Part shown: in pieces, positions 22,062-33,589 of the stretch
Position numbering within the stretch: the stretch's first letter is position 1
How the letters are laid out: each line of letters begins with the position of its first letter
Assembly (NCBI RefSeq): GCF_008831285.2
Contig: NC_045149.1
Coordinates: forward strand, 12,342,629 to 12,406,628
Source: Nymphaea colorata
Lineage: Eukaryota; Streptophyta; Magnoliopsida; Nymphaeales; Nymphaeaceae
Reading direction: 5' to 3'
Length of the DNA: 64,000 nt
Notes under the pieces: generated by a model
The model's database searches: none
What the model was told of the DNA's origin: nothing
What the model saw: the letters and a program-made list of their open reading frames with translations, nothing else
Made by a program: the position numbers and the translations under genes

Positions 22062-25041
22062 TGTAACGCGCGGCGTTTGGGTGGAGCGGGTCGGGTCAGG
22101 GTCCAGACCCGGACCCTAGCCCCACGTGAGAGGAGCCCGACGCTGTCCCTCCTCCCTCGCTTTCTCTTCTCCCTCGCTTTCCTCTTACCGTCTCTTCCTT
22201 ACCCACGACCGGAGCTCAGGGAAGAAGGCGACGGCGGCGACGGCGACGACGGCGGCATTGAGGTGAACCCTGTCGTCCCCTGCCTCTTCCTCTCTTCTCT
22301 TTTCTTCTCCTTCCCGTTTTCTTTTCCCTCCTCCCTCTCCCACTGTCTCTCGTCTCTCCTCTCCACCAAACGACTCCCCTCACTCTCCACCGTCTCTCTC
22401 TTCTCTCCCGTCCTCTCCCCTCACTGCCTTCTTTTCCCCTTTTGACCGAACCCTCTCCCCTATCAGTCTCCCTCCGTTTTTCCCTCTGTCTCCCTCTATT
22501 CGACCTCCCTCTCTGTCCACGCTTCACGCTCTCTCCTCATTTTCTGCTCGTTTTCTATTTTCTCCAATCAAGCACTTTCTCTCACTGATTTTCACTATGC
22601 TATCACTGTTGGATCCGTTTTCAGCTTGGGGATTTGTCCTCCCCCTCGTAACAGCAATTAGAGAAGGCCTTGGTAGTGGCGGCATTGGAGGATTTTAGCT
22701 GTTTGGGGACCACTTGGACGCGTGAGGTGGCTGCCGGGAGGATTACAGCAGTTTAGACCTTCAATCGGGGTGAGCAAGGCGAAATTGAACTTATTTTATG
22801 ATATATTTTTCTTTGGAACGCGTATAATTATTGTTTGAGCATGCTAGAGCTTAGAATTGATTATTTGGAACACATGTTAGTGATTTCGTTTTTGGGGGAA
22901 AGCTTGCGATTATGTTGGGAAGCGAAGATTCATATATTGGATGATCATTTAAGCATGATAGATTAATTTTCGAAGCATTAGGGGAAACATGGTAGAGTTT
23001 GTGAGGTTGTGGAGAAGATTTAGGACCGTTTTAGTGAGCTTGTAGCACGCGTTTTTGTGAACGGGTGCATCTTGGAGTTAAATAGGGATAACGTACATAA
23101 GTTGGATGTATCTTTGGGGTAGACGCCTTGATTTAAGAAAAAGGGAGTTTTGAGAAAGGCGTTAGTGATAGACGAATTGATGGCTTTGAGTTTTGGCATC
23201 TATTGGCACGGCTAGAAGTGGGAAGTGACTCTTTTGGAGAACTTGTGGGTCGACACTACCCATCGACACCCTCTTGAGGCGATGACACGTGCCTCAATGA
23301 CTTTGTTTTGTTTTTGTTTGAATTGTTGAGGTATGAAGTAGGAATCTTATCTTGTGTTTGTGTCTGCAGGTACACCGGGTACGTCCCGTCGACCTTGAGC
23401 TACCGGATTCGAAGCTCGAGGCATTTTTAAGATTCTTGTGAACGCGCCACAGGTATGGCGACACTCCAGGCAAATCCCTGCCTGGGCAAGTGAATGAATG
23501 TGTGTTCCTAGGATCTTGGGATCCTAGGATTTGTGATGTGAATTGATTGAGTGTTTCGTGGATGAATGTGGGTATGCATGTACATAAATTGATATATAAT
23601 ATGAATTGTTTTGAAAGGCTTATAGTAATTGTTTTGATAATGTTACGCATTTGCATTTGCATGCTAGAATTGATAACTGTTTAGTACAGATGAGGCGGGG
23701 TATCGAGTCGAGTGTCTCCTCGACCCCAACTGTGCATTAGAAAGCATCCTAGAATGATAACTGTATAGGACAGCTACGAGCCCACCACAAATTGAGACTA
23801 CTCTTTGTGGTTTGGCTAAGTTTTCAAAGATGTGATTGTTATGATGATGAATGTGAATGTTATGTTTATTGAATACCCATTGCCGCGGGGAATGATGCAA
23901 ATGTTTGCACAGTGGGTAGTTGTACCCATATTGTTATGACGGCTAGCCAAAACTGTTGTGGTTACGTGTAACACTCGTGTGGAGGCAATTAGAGGTGTGG
24001 GTTCACTCGTGAAGTGAACCAACCTCAGGAGCTAGCCAGTTAAATGTGTTTGTGCAAGTATAAGTATAAGAATGAAAGAATAAGAGATGAGAGGCCAGTG
24101 GGATGTGACTATGTGTATGGGAGTTGTCCCGCTTTCGCCACTGGTCTCGCCTATTCGGAGCGCAGGCGGTGCAAGGCCCCAGGGTACTGTTGTGTGATGT
24201 GCTTGGAGCGTAGGCTCCCGCCTTCCCAACCTGGGTGTCCTAGAGAAGGCTTGGTATCTCTCCTTGGAATTCACACATCCATGGATGAGTGCTCTACCGC
24301 TGCAGCGGATAGATAGATCCATACTATTCTGGTCCACTACGGGGGTTGTCTCTCGGCTGTGGGCCACCCGCGGTGTGCACGTGCCTGTGTTTGCACCCAC
24401 AAGAACTGTAAATTCACTGATAGTAATGAAACTGAAATGTATGTGATTGAAATGTATAGGATTGTTGTACATGTGACTGTTGTGCTTATGAATGCAAGTG
24501 ACATGTTGATGATGCCTTGCATGTGATTGAAATTATGTTATTGTAGCCATTGAGTGGCCTCTGCATGTCGTGTCCTGACACGACATAATGATAGATCGTT
24601 CTGATGTTTGCTTGTATATTTGAGCCTTACTTGAGAGAGTTTGGCATTTTCCTGGCTTGTTGTCATACTGTGAAGGCTGAGCCTTCAGTTGTTTTCTTTT
24701 CAGGTTTTGGTGGACCCGGGGCAACAAGTTATTTTCCTTCACTCACGTCCTACAGGGGTGGTTTTGGGATTGTCGTTTGTAGTGCCGGCGCGTCATGTTT
24801 TGGTTTTATTGATGTCTTCTTTTTGTTAGGCATCAATGTTAGTGATTTTGAGGCATTTTGGTTATGCACATAGATGTGAATTTGTATGAAACAAAATGGT
24901 TATATCAATGAAAGTTCGCCCCATTGTTTTGAATTGCTTGGCTCATCGTCTTTTTGAATTATTGGGTAGTCACACCTCGATGCCTTATGTTTAGAAAAAA
25001 AAAAAATATAGTTTGAGGTTTAAAAAGGTCGGGGTGTGATA
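22062..25041 (+). repeat. Full-length 3' LTR of element B (2980 bp)
   Basis: It starts TGTAACGCGCGGCG after a purine-rich GGAGGGTAGGA and ends GGGGTGTGATA, followed by the target duplication TCTAG. A GGC/GAC-rich leader and pyrimidine-rich block occupy the first 500 bp. The remainder is non-coding. Confidence 0.85.
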
Positions 25042-25046
25042 TCTAG

Positions 25047-25377
25047 AGTTCACAACAAAGAACTCAATTCCAAATCTTCAAAATCCTCAAGAATTATGTG
25101 TTTCAAATAACACCAAAACAAAGGTTTTTAAACCAACTTGAAAACCCCCAATATTCAAATTCATTTATTAAAAAAAAATGAATTTCGGTTCTTGAATCCA
25201 AAACCTCAATGCATAAGCATATAGGATTTGCATCAATAACTCGTATATGATCCAAATGATCCTTAGTCCTTCATCTAATTACCCATGTTAAAGGTGGCAG
25301 GAACGGTTGGACCTCGTACCGATGGGCGGATCCCTTTCTCTTGAAAATTTTCTCAAAACCCCAATTTTAAAAGAATT
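25047..25377 (+). repeat. Non-coding LTR-like sequence, right part
   Basis: Continuation of the sequence interrupted by element B at 21167. It ends near 25377 where element A's reverse transcriptase begins on the minus strand. No open frame. Confidence 0.4.
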
Positions 25378-26605
25378 TTGCTGACTCGCATTTCGACCTC
25401 CTTGAAAAAGGAGTGGGGTGCGAACACACGCTTGAGCTCATCAAGGAGGTCTTCCACGAAAGGAATGGGATAGTGATCCTTCACCGTTACAACATTCAAA
25501 GCACTGTCGTCTACACAAATCCCCCAATTGCCATCCTTCTTGCGAACCAGGAAGGCAGCAGACACAAACGGGCTGCAAATAGGCTGTATAATTCCCTGAT
25601 CTATCATTTCTTGCACCAATCGAGTTAGGGCATCATGTTAGGTCAAGTTATACTTGTGTGGTCTCCTCTTCACTGCTTTCACCCCTGGGTGAAGCTCTAT
25701 GTGATGGTCGTAGGCGTGCGAAGGAGGTAATCCGTGAGGAACATCGAACACATCTAAAAATTCCTCCTTCAGTGCAGGTAGTCGCGCACCCGTGAGGGTG
25801 GGGCCTGACCTCTCTTCCCCCATGCCATTGGTCATGAGTAGCACGTACGAAGCTACCGCTCCATGTTACATTGTGGGGTGGCGGTTTCTTGGACTAGTTG
25901 TCTTGGAGTAGCTGACAGGGTTAGGCGCCTCTCATCTGGTTGTGTAAAGTGCATTTTCATGTTAACGAAGTCCCACACAACCTCGCCTAGCCCCTTCAAC
26001 CAATGGATGCCCAGGACTAGGTCTGCCCCGACCATTGCTAGTGTATACCGCTGTACCTAGAACCCATGGCATTGTATCTCCACTTTCTTGTCGGTGCACC
26101 ACCCTTTACATTTTAAGGAACTTCCATCTCCCACGACAACTTCAAATGCAGGCTACTGGTCGATTTGACACCCCAGGGCTCTAGCAGATTTCTCATAGAT
26201 GAAGTTATGAGTGGACCCGGTATCCACTATTACACTGACCTTTCGACCTCGGAGCCGGCCTTCCACTCGCATCAGCTGTGGAACTTTATGTCCCGATAAA
26301 GCATGGAGGGATATTTCGGGCGACTGGGCAAACTCCCTTTCCTCTTGTCCCCATTCGCCGAGAGTCTCCACCGGGGCGTTGTCCCTTTCTTCCTCCACTA
26401 GGTACATGTGAAATCGTCGACAGGGTTTGGCTGATGTCCATGGTTGATCACAGTCGAAGCAAATATTTTGATGCCATTTTTCACGTATCTGTTCTGGAGT
26501 AAGGCGACAAATAATAGGACAGTTCGCTGGTCTGTGTATGTTCGCCGGGCCTGGTAGTACTTCCGAACTTGTAGCAGCTGCACCTTGAGGACGAACCACG
26601 GCCAC
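25378..26605 (-). pseudogene. Element A protease and N-terminal reverse transcriptase
   Basis: In order on the minus strand there is a zinc-knuckle relic (CFDCDQPW..AKPC near 26470), protease DTGSTHNFI near 26190-26220, 'GADLVLGIHWLKGLGE' (protease end, near 26000), a linker with 'FLDVFDVPHGLPPSHAYDH', then RT 'MIDQGIIQPICSPF', 'LVRKKDGNWGICVD' and 'VTVKDHYPIPFVEDLLDEL' near 25440. Stops separate the open pieces at 26153, 25853 and 25638. RT breaks off soon after DELK at about 25385 and never reaches the YxDD motif. Confidence 0.85.
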
Positions 26606-26701
26606 CCCTGGCCTAAGGCTCTGATATCACTGCTGCTTTCACTCCACCATACAAGCTATCACAAACAATCATGTAAATTGAGGGGTCGCATGCCTTCCAC
26701 C

Positions 26702-27742
26702 TCAATATGGATCTCGTCCTTTGAGTCCCCCAACAAAGGCACCGATCAAAGCTTCCATTGGCCATCCCCGAACCATATTACTAAGTTCTTCGAAACGCTC
26801 CTGGTAGGCGATGACCGACCCCGTCTGACGTACTTTGGAGAGCTTCTGGTTGTAGTTAGCATAAGCCGAGGGTCCGAAACGTGCCACCATGGCTGTGATT
26901 AAGGTCCTCCAGTCTGATCGTCCATGTTGAGCTATCAGCCATCGGTACCAACAAATTACTTTCCCGTCGAAGTTCATGGCAGCATGAGCCACTTTCATCG
27001 TCTCCAAGTTCCCGTGGCACTCGAAGAACTACTTGGCTTTAAACATCCAGCTATGTAAATCTTCTCCGCTGAATCAAGGGAAGTCGATCTTGGCGGGCTT
27101 GAATCGCGCAGGGTCGGTTCCCCCCATAAAAACCAGTAGATGAGTTAGGAAAGAATCCTGCAGGGGCATCAGTTCGGCTGTTGTTGTGGCCAGAAAGGGT
27201 TCCACTGTTCGTGCCACCGAGGACGGAGTTCAGCATAGCAGTGGGCAGAACGCTGCTGGTGGGCATGGCTGATCCGAATGACCCAAAGGCGACGCCGGCG
27301 CTGATCGGAGGCTGAAACAAGGGCGCAACGGGCTGCTGAAGCAGGGGAACGGCGCTTAACAGCGGCGTACACTGATCCTGACCAGGCTCACCTGCAATGG
27401 GTGTGCGGAGGGAGCCTGGTGGCGTGTGTGCCGGCGAGCTGGTGGGAACCGCGTGCGCTGGTGAGCGGTTGCTGGAGTGGGAGTTGCCGAACGGAGCGCT
27501 GCCAAGGGTGGGAGGTTGTTGCAGCAGATCGCAAAAACCTGTTGCTATGGCGGTGTGAAGACGAGCCTCAGCCTCAGCTTGTGCACGTTCCATGGTCTGC
27601 AACTGCCGGTTCACTTCGATGATCGTTTCTTCCGTCCAAGCGCGATGCGTTTCTACTGCGGCCAAGGCGGCATTGTTGAAAGAGGGAACGTCTTGATAGT
27701 CGGACATCGGTGGCGGCGGCGTGGTTATCCCAGGCTCTGATA
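26702..27742 (-). pseudogene. Element A gag
   Basis: The N-terminal part (27742-27051) is Pro/Ser/Thr-rich with a helical segment 'TIIEVNRQLQTMERAQAEAE'. After a frame break at about 27050 come 'KIDFP.FSGEDLHSWMFK' and 'GKVICWYRWLIAQHG' with 'ERFEELSNMVRGWP', the capsid motifs of plant gypsy gag. The first ATG (27744-27746) lies in the primer site, so the real start is probably the next Met (MSDYQDV). Broken frames make it non-functional. Confidence 0.8.
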
Positions 27743-27745
27743 CCA
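27731..27745 (-). other. Primer-binding site, initiator-Met tRNA
   Basis: The minus strand reads TGGTATCAGAGCCTG, starting two bases inside the 5' LTR boundary. TGGTATCAGAGC complements the 3' end of plant initiator methionine tRNA, the usual primer for plant LTR retrotransposons. Confidence 0.88.
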
Positions 27746-27747
27746 TT

Positions 27748-27987
27748 TGTTAGTCGGCGGCTAACAAGGGCGTGCAAAGGAAGAAGAGGAGAGGAGAGAA
27801 CGAGACAGAAAAAGGCAATCCAAAAGCATGCTTAATTAGGGCAAATCCCAGCTTAAGTACAAGCAATTACGGGTCCGGACTGAACCGACTCTTACTGAAA
27901 TCAGATCCAAACTGAAAACGTCAAATACCAAACATAATGGAAGTAACTCCTACTGCCCCACACTATCCATATGGATGGATCGTTATA
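27748..27987 (-). repeat. 5' LTR of element A
   Basis: It starts TGTTAGTCGGCGG on the + strand and aligns with 16940-17128 except for about 45 bp (near 27905-27950) missing from the left copy. The right terminus CGTTATA has lost the canonical TGTAACA by substitutions. Confidence 0.8.
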
Positions 27988-29159
27988 GAAATAAAAGGAA
28001 GGGGGGACTCATGAAGAGGGCAGCAACCAAAGAAAAGACCAAGAGAGAGAGAGAGAGCACCACCTTTACGGAAACAACCCTAAAAATGGAGAAAAATGAG
28101 AACAATCTAAAAATGGAGAAAAATGATATAAGTGTGTTGACCTTGATCTAACTTGGTCGGGGTTATCCATACTCGGTTGGGCTAAAAATGATATAGATCA
28201 CTTGCCGAGTGCAATGAAATGACCCTAGTTACAATGAAACTTAGTTGATCTAGTTTTGAGTCTAAACATTAAGTAGGTTAAGACTAGGTTTGTTAGACTA
28301 GCTACAAAGGACTCCCACCCACCTTGGTCAAAAGCAAAGGATGTTGAATTGGGTAAAAAGTATGCAGGGCTCAATTGACTTGATTAAACTGAAATGAGCT
28401 AAGCTAGAAATCGATGAGCTTGAAATGACTCTCTGTCTTCAAAACAATCCTAATTGAGGTTGAAAAGTTGCTAGCTGATCGGTTCCCAAGGTTCGTATGG
28501 TTTGACCTTTTTTTGCTGGGTGTGTGGAAAGATAATGTACGTTTGTATGGTTTGAGACTCTTAGTCTTCAAAACAATCCTTTTGTTAATTTGTTAGATGC
28601 AAACCACATGAAAAATGTGTAGATACAAGTCTCTAGAAGCATGATAAAAAAGAGAACTTTCATATTCTTCATTGAAGTTCATGACTTGAAAACGATGATA
28701 ATCACGTGATAAAGTAGCCACCAGCAACCATAAAATAATACTCACCTATTGCATTTTCACCTTAGTCCTTGTATTTCAACAATAATTTATGTGAATATTA
28801 GTGATAATAAAGCACATACTAATAAAGCAAAAACACATAAAAATGAGGACAACAAACAAACATCGGAAAAAATTGCTATTTTACTACAATATATTAATAA
28901 AAATGTCATTAATATTTTATAAACAAAACCATACAAATAATGCATGGACTATACACATATTATCAACCTTAAAATATAATTTAAAAACATCAAAATTACT
29001 TACTATTGCACCAATCGTTTCACATATCATTTGTTATTGCATCTCTAAGCACATTATTGCTTCCTCAAGCTTGTGATTGTAGTAGACTTCCATCATCATT
29101 CTCAAATTATGTGAATTGATTGTCAATAAGTTCTTATTCAAATTGCAATGCATTTGGAT
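27988..29159. other. Intergenic, no gene recognised
   Basis: AT-rich sequence with a short GA run near 28044. The 28801-29076 open frame is extremely AT-rich with no recognisable motif and partly overlaps the tail of the Harbinger relic. Confidence 0.35.
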
Positions 29160-29990
29160 TACTTTTCTATTATAAAGTTATGAAGAATACATGCAACGTG
29201 TACAATTTTGACTTGTCTGTTGAATATTACGCATTGTGCAAGAATTATAAATCTTACCTTCAACAAAGCAAATACCCATTTTACTATAGTACATAAAAAT
29301 GAATGTTTATGGTTGAACAACTCATATTTATTTTAGATTAGTCGCACACCAAAACACTGTATTTAGACAAATGATTTTGATATCTATGATAAGGAGTAAA
29401 AAAACCCATAATATTAGCATACCCAACATCATCAAAATAGTATTTTCTTACAAAAAAAAAGTATCTTTAGTTGTTGTAAATGACAAATTATAAATCATAT
29501 TTAAGATTCAAACCTTACCCTGAAGTACTTGTAAATGATTATTTTCATCATCCATTGCACTATATAACACTTTTGCATGTGTTGTGCTTTCTTTTCAACC
29601 AGCAAGGATGTAATAGGAGCGCATATTGAAGCCTGCAATAGCAAAGACATTTTGGTATAGAAAACCTTTCTGTTTTTCCAATGACATTGATTCTCCCTTC
29701 TCATGTATTCAAGAATGTGGGTCTGTAGTTCTCCTATAATCTTTAGAGGTGTGTCTTTATCATGTCAGCTCATATATTCATGGCTAATGACAAGTATTTT
29801 TTGTAAAACCAAATTAAAGTATCTGCTGAGTGTTTCTCCTAAATGTTGAAAATCATACTGAAATCTTTGATTTCGTAAATCAAGTCCTATAGTCAATAAA
29901 ACCATGACAACTTGTTCTTCGATTAACATATGACTTAAATTGTTTATAATCCTTGAACTCGAAATATTTCACAAAAGCTTACATATATTT
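29160..29990 (-). pseudogene. PIF/Harbinger transposase relic
   Basis: Minus-strand translation in shifting frames matches the Harbinger nuclease in order: 'EEQVVMVLLTIGLDLRNQRF', 'FQHLGETLSRYFNLVLQK' (near 29850), 'KNVFAIAGFNMRSYYILAG' (near 29600), 'MGFFTPYHRYQNHLS' (near 29390), and at the end 'QVKIVHVACILHNFI' (near 29180), the usual C-terminal signature. The DDE region is interrupted by stops. It is paired with the SANT-domain ORF upstream (30670-31260), the standard two-ORF layout of PIF/Harbinger elements. Confidence 0.75.
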
Positions 29991-29999
29991 CTTATTCCA

Positions 30000-30669
30000 T
30001 TCGCAGGTCATAAGAATTTTGTGGGTGACCAAAAATATAGTCATAGACAAATCTGTGACTAATATTTCTTCTATGATGGACAATAACCCCATGTCATAGT
30101 TCCCTCATACAAATAATTACAATAACCATTGTCAGTTGAAAAATAATCATTTCTTGCACACGAGTTATGAAAAGTCAATAATTAAATAATGCATAAACTT
30201 AATGAATAGACAAAAAAATAACCATAAACTCAAGTTACACACAACACACTAAGAATAACATAAAAACACATACAAAATAAAAAAGAAACATATTGACTAA
30301 ACTAACATAAACAAGTACACCAGAAAATAAACTAACATAAACATATTAACTCAACTACTTACTATACATGCTTAATAGAAATTATACCTAAACCTGCATA
30401 AAAGAAGTAAAAAATGAAATACCAAACTAACAAAATTAACTTCAGAATTTATAATGAAAATATAAACGTACTTAATATCCTCTAATTTTGCTACACATCC
30501 ATTCAGTCCTCAACTTTAGTGGAATGCAAAAGAATATGTACCCATCTTGTGGATCCAACAAAAATTCAACGACTTTCAAATAAGTAGATGAATCAATTTC
30601 ACCACTTCTAAATAACTCTGATGCAATATCACTTATTTATTTTGCCAAATGGTTAAAATCTTGTATTTA
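30000..30669. other. Spacer between the two Harbinger ORF relics
   Basis: Very AT-rich, no coding signal. It is interior sequence of the PIF/Harbinger remnant. Confidence 0.4.
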
Positions 30670-31260
30670 TTGAGTTAGACTATTTATCACATCATAGACA
30701 AAAACATCCCTTGATGACTTGGATGATGAAGGTTGGTTGCCTAATGAATTACTTGTAGGATCATCAAAATTATTTGCTTGAGACACTTCCTCGTCTAACA
30801 GAGTAATAAATAGAATTTCTGTTGATGGTATTGGTAATATTTGAATATGCATTCCTATGATCACCCATAGCAGTAGATTTGCCTCATATTTCAAATGCAT
30901 GCTCATAAAATTTATATGTAGATGACCTTTTATATTTTTTTATCTAGACATTTGTCTACATACTCATCCCACTCAACCTTGCATGTCAAGACCACATTAT
31001 TATCTTCATCCCATCCAAATCCATTAGCTTTTAGAATTTTACCTATAACGGTTATATTTGGTCTAGCATGCTTTAATTTGTTATTTATTTTCTCTATTGT
31101 ATGTTTTTCACCATATTTCCCATCATTGATTTTTCAACTTCCTTCATGGCTGCATCCATTAATTTTCATACCAGGAATACGAGATTGTTCTAATAAAGAA
31201 TCAAATAATTATTGTTCTTGTACATCATCCCACACTAGTCTATCTTTGTCATTTTCAATT
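30670..31260 (-). pseudogene. Myb/SANT-like ORF of PIF/Harbinger element (relic)
   Basis: Minus strand: 'RLVWDDVQEQ.LFDSLLEQ', 'HTIEKINNKLKHARPNITV', 'ILKANGFGWDEDNNVV', 'CKVEWDEYVDKCLDK'. This is the plant Myb/SANT-like domain of Harbinger ORF1 and of the related L10-interacting MYB proteins. It is followed by a Ser/Asn-rich tail ending 'DVFVYDVINSLTQ'. At least three stops or frameshifts. The product would have been the DNA-binding partner of the transposase. Confidence 0.75.
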
Positions 31261-32303
31261 GTACTTTCACTGTCTCATACTATATAAATTTAAAACTACA
31301 TGCATTAGAGAAGTTATTGTATTATACTATACAAGACAAGTAATCATCATCAATGAAATGAACATAGAAAAAAGTTATAGAGAATGCATTCATCAAATTG
31401 TCTACTATAAGATATGCATATGGCATAGATACCTTGAAAATCCTTTATACATATTCAACTACAATAGTGCAATAATTAAGTATAAGCAAAAGAAAGAAAA
31501 GTATGAGAAAAATGAGTGAGAAAAGTTGAGATTTGGGCCTACTCAACACTAGAAGAAGAAAAATAGCAAGTAAATAAGGGCTTACAACTTTCACTAGCAC
31601 TAGAAATCATGAACGAAAGATGTTTTCCAAATTAATAACGGTCATAGATGACAGTTAGTTTGCAATGATTACCCTTCTCTTCGAATAACAAAAATAAAAT
31701 CAAATAATTAAAATGAAAAAAAAAAGTAAAAGAGAAGTAAATGAGATTCAAACTCATTTAAGGAATAAAGAAAATTTACAGCCCACTCATTTTGTATGCA
31801 TTTCCTTAAAGGTTAAGCAAAACATAATTTCAATCACCAGCACTATATCAAAGGGAGAAAAAATTGCTACAAAAATATAAGAAGTAGAATTTATTCCCAC
31901 AACATGCTAAAATATAATTAAAATTAGTGTTAACAAACCAAAAAATATCTAATCATAATCAATTAACCTATTTTCATGCAAAGTGATTTCGCTTTATGCA
32001 AACAAATCACAAATTATTGCATACAATTTGACCTACTTTTCCAACAACGTCAACTTATGAAAGTAGTTGTTTCACCAAAATGAAAGCCCAATTTCTATTT
32101 TTTTTTTCAAAACAAATATTACATCAGTTATTTTCTACCTTATCATATTTCCAGTTATGACGTGACAAATTGTGAAAATAATTAAGAAGAAATCAAGAAA
32201 GGCTCGAAGACAACTTTTTGAATGAATGAATGAATGAAATGAAAATATAATTTTCAATAAGAAAGAACCAATATAATGTAGTAGCTAATTGATGACCTTT
32301 TTC

Positions 32304-32304
<1 letters not shown>

Positions 32305-32372
<68 letters not shown>
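32305..32372. repeat. (AT)n microsatellite
   Basis: About 34 uninterrupted AT units. Confidence 0.95.
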
Positions 32373-32375
<3 letters not shown>

Positions 32376-32682
32376 AACCTCTTTTATTTCTCTCATTTGT
32401 TCTCTTGCTCCCTCTCTCTCCTTCCCGCCACTGGGTCCCATAATGCCCTCCACTTTTGTAGTGATATACCGGCCACTAAGGAAAGGAGCCATCAATAGTT
32501 CTAATAGTAAGTAAGGCAGAGGGTCTCTTTTTCTCTCTCATACACACACACAGAAAGGGGTGTAGCATAGCTAGAAGGGCAAGAAACTATCTCTTATTTG
32601 GGTCCCACTAGTGCTACCCTCATGTTGGCATTGAGAGTTGGATAGTTTTGAGACCTGTTGTTGGTCCCCCATCCCCACTCTT

Positions 32683-32712
32683 GACACACACACACTCTCT
32701 CTCTCTCTCTCT

Positions 32713-32752
<40 letters not shown>
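32683..32752. repeat. Compound (CA)n(CT)n(AT)n microsatellite
   Basis: Three adjoining dinucleotide runs with no spacer. Confidence 0.95.
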
Positions 32753-32753
<1 letters not shown>

Positions 32754-33589
32754 GAAAGAATTGAAAAGAAAAGTTAAAATGGGCCGTCCAATGTAGGATG
32801 TCGTTGATGTAGATGCAGTGAGAGGTATATATACTAGAAGGGATATGATTTCTTTTCTATTTTGCATTGATTTGTTTGCTTATTTTTATCTTTTGTTATA
32901 TAATAGCCACATTATTTGATTTCCGTAACAACAAAGATGAGTACCTTTTTTACTGAACATGAGGAATTGTTCAGGAGTGCTACAAGCAAGTGAACTAACA
33001 GTTGTGACCCCAACGTCTCAAGGTACATAAATGTGAAATTTAAAATGGTTTCTCACGATTTTGAAGTTGCACTATTCCTTCCTCTTGTTTTTATTCTTAT
33101 TTTCAGCCTGCATATTTCCCATGTAGTTAGGCATAAGCATGAAGGAGTATAGTTGAGGACCAAAGTTTAAGCATGGGGGAGGGTACGGTACTCAATAAAA
33201 TTTTGTTCATGTGCTTTAGTTTTGAAAGAACGCAAAATTTTAGCAGTAAAAATCAATTTTTACTTTTGAATGGAATGCATTGCTGGCAAACATCCAATGG
33301 AGAAAAATATTGGGAATGTGTTCACACATCCAACTCTACACCAGACACATTGACGACGTAAAAAGCAACACATTATAAAATTAAAATCAAAGCTGAAACA
33401 AATGACAATTTACCTATACAATTGGCTACAAACAATATGCATTTCTATTCATCAACACTCTACACATTTGATTGTATAAGTGGGCCAACACAGTCATGCC
33501 CTAGGTGTAACTATCTACTAAGTAAGTTCTTCAAGTAATTGGATGTACCAGAACATGTATCTATTCTAAAATGAAATGAATTGTTGATC

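Larger units (their letters stand above)
21173..25041 (+). mobile_element. Ty3/gypsy element B (Tekay/Del type), internally deleted
   Basis: The left LTR fragment (21173-21586) repeats the first 430 bp or so of the 2980-bp right LTR (22062-25041) with about 98% identity apart from small indels. Between them only the integrase C-terminus and chromodomain survive (21587-22012). A perfect 5-bp duplication, TCTAG, flanks the element. The LTR starts TGTAAC and ends GTGATA (a C-to-T change of the expected CA end). The deletion joins LTR and pol at the short shared word CCTCCGTTTT, so most of one LTR, gag and most of pol are gone. It is the youngest insertion in the nest. Open frames inside the long LTR (22077-24873) are not genes. 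Confidence 0.88.
16940..27987 (-). mobile_element. Ty3/gypsy retrotransposon A, gutted and nested
   Basis: Two direct LTR copies bound it: 16940-17128 (189 bp, 3' LTR in element orientation) and 27748-27987 (240 bp, 5' LTR). They share long blocks such as 'GGCAATCCAAAAGCATGCTT', and the left one lacks a stretch of about 45 bp. Next to the right LTR is a primer-binding site (TGGTATCAGAGCC on the minus strand). Reading leftward, gag, zinc-knuckle relic, protease and the start of reverse transcriptase follow to about 25380. Pol resumes only at about 17440 with the integrase C-terminus/chromodomain. The rest of RT, RNase H and integrase is missing and replaced by later insertions. Flanking 5-mers (AAAAA / GAAAT) do not give a clean target duplication. 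The LTR termini carry C-to-T type changes. Confidence 0.85.
31261..33589. other. AT-rich intergenic with long microsatellites
   Basis: No gene. It holds (AT)n at 32305-32372 and a compound (CA)n(CT)n(AT)n tract at about 32683-32752. The small open frames across these tracts are low-complexity artefacts. Confidence 0.45.

Noticed and set aside
24260-24330. Possible tRNA-like folding around CTCTACCGCTGCAGCGG
   Set aside because: No complete cloverleaf or conserved A/B box pair. The region is inside an LTR.
22077-24873. Many open frames on both strands as genes
   Set aside because: They lie inside the 2980-bp LTR of element B and result from GC-rich low-complexity sequence.
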